Below are positions 5,641 to 5,904 of a stretch of DNA of 5,904 bases, piece after piece. Below the pieces are notes generated by a model, which made no database searches, was not told the origin of the DNA, and saw nothing but the letters and a program-made list of their open reading frames with translations. How positions within the stretch are numbered: the first letter of the stretch is position 1; each line of letters begins with the position of its first letter. Origin of the DNA: an uncultured Clostridia bacterium (lineage in GTDB: Bacteria; Bacillota; Clostridia; Christensenellales; Pumilibacteraceae); NCBI GenBank assembly GCA_934277845.1, contig CAKQVV010000106.1, forward strand, positions 1 to 5,904, written 5' to 3'. The translations under genes were made by a program, and so were the position numbers.

Positions 5641-5694
5641 AAATGCCGGCACTTGATTTCAACAACCATCGGTTCCCGTAATAAAAATGCCGGC
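5641..5694. repeat. 10-nt direct repeat pair
   Basis: AAATGCCGGC occurs at 5641-5650 and 5685-5694, 44 bp apart. TGCCGGCA at 5644-5651 is itself a perfect palindrome. No link to a mobile element is visible; this may be coincidence or a degraded local repeat. Confidence 0.4.
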
Positions 5695-5719
5695 GGCGGT
5701 TAAAAAGCATTGCCGTCGC

Positions 5720-5748
5720 TTGACTTTTTTCCGTAATTGTGATACTCT
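5720..5748 (+). promoter_or_regulatory. Probable promoter of tRNA-Arg
   Basis: TTGACT (5720-5725) is followed at 17 bp by TACTCT (5743-5748), or at 15 bp by GATACT (5741-5746) with an extended TGT before it. Transcription would start near 5750-5755, giving an 80-nt 5' extension to be removed by RNase P. No better promoter lies closer to the tRNA. The -10 choice is uncertain. Confidence 0.45.
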
Positions 5749-5831
5749 ACTTTCCGGTGGCAAGATTGCGGCGATAAATTTTTGTTGCCGTCTATGATAA
5801 TCGTTCCCTCTTCGCCGCGTGTATAAAATAT

Positions 5832-5904
5832 GCTTCCGTAGTTAAATGGATATAACGGCCCCCTCCTAAGGGGCAGTTGTGGGTTCGATTCCCGCCGGGA
5901 GTAC
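5832..5904 (+). tRNA. tRNA-Arg (anticodon CCU)
   Basis: The cloverleaf is complete up to the discriminator base. The acceptor stem GCTTCCG (5832-5838) pairs with CGGGAGT (5896-5902) using two G-U pairs; the D stem is GTTA/TAAC with loop AATGGATA; the anticodon stem GCCCC/GGGGC encloses loop CTCCTAA, giving anticodon CCU; the T stem GTGGG/CCCGC encloses TTCGATT. The body ends at A5903; C5904 may be the first base of an encoded CCA, but the window ends there. It reads AGG codons, which are rare in this window's genes. Confidence 0.93.

Larger units (their letters stand above)
5521..5831. other. Intergenic stretch without a convincing gene
   Basis: These 311 bases separate the membrane-protein gene from tRNA-Arg. 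They hold an intrinsic terminator (5596-5630), two copies of AAATGCCGGC (5641-5650, 5685-5694), a GC-rich hairpin (GCGGCGG 5693-5699 with CCGTCGC 5713-5719, allowing one G-U pair) and a probable tRNA promoter from 5720. The only ATG-started frame I noted, at 5643, encodes 12 residues and lacks a ribosome site. I recognise no riboswitch or known small RNA. Confidence 0.6.

Noticed and set aside
5700..5904. A stop-free minus-strand frame of about 67 codons running in from the right edge to a TAA at 5702-5700
   Set aside because: It begins antisense to tRNA-Arg, a classic source of spurious peptides. I see no start codon with a ribosome site, and no recognisable domain.
5832..5904. Integration (att) site at the tRNA gene
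   Set aside because: No integrase, phage gene or repeat of the tRNA 3' end is visible. The region beyond the tRNA is outside the window.

Overview
The window looks like a chromosomal segment of an anaerobic Bacillota (Firmicutes), most likely a Clostridia-like gut or sediment bacterium. The reasons are a DarA-type cyclic-di-AMP receptor (a Firmicutes family), a flavodiiron protein typical of anaerobes, strong AGGAGG-type ribosome binding sites and sigma-A-like promoters (TTGACA, 17 bp, TATACT). This taxonomic placement is inference; no marker gene fixes the genus.

Layout. (1) Positions 1-714, minus: the N-terminal metallo-beta-lactamase-like domain of a flavodiiron protein (FprA type), cut by the left edge. 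(2) Positions 912-1532, plus: a TetR/AcrR-family regulator transcribed divergently from it, with both promoters in a 197-bp AT-rich spacer. (3) Positions 1577-1605: a strong, near-symmetric hairpin that can terminate transcription from both sides. (4) Positions 4143 down to 1625, minus: a compact three-gene operon in the order SDR D-mannonate oxidoreductase (uxuB-like), DUF2961/GH172 glycoside hydrolase, KDPG aldolase (eda/kdgA). The gaps are 10 and 4 bp, a promoter lies just upstream, and the shared terminator lies just downstream. (5) Positions 4636-4292, minus: darA, a PII-like c-di-AMP receptor with its own promoter. (6) Positions 4861-5520, plus: a six-helix membrane protein resembling a degenerate PAP2 phosphatase, divergent from darA and followed by an intrinsic terminator at 5596-5630. 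(7) Positions 5832-5904, plus: tRNA-Arg(CCU), running to the right edge.

How the genes fit together. The operon pairs an early step of hexuronate catabolism (D-fructuronate to D-mannonate) with the last step (KDPG to pyruvate and glyceraldehyde-3-phosphate). A cytoplasmic glycosidase of a furanosidase family sits between them, suggesting intracellular cleavage of an imported glycoside whose product enters the uronate / Entner-Doudoroff route. Uronate isomerase, mannonate dehydratase and KDG kinase are not in the window. The flavodiiron protein and TetR gene may form an oxygen/NO-response pair, but only the divergent arrangement supports that.

Most of the window is recognisable, ordinary biology. 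I see no mobile element, CRISPR array, defence system or clearly undescribed system. The points most worth a second look are the GH172 gene inside a uronate operon, the PAP2-like protein with altered catalytic motifs, and several candidate operators and RNA structures.
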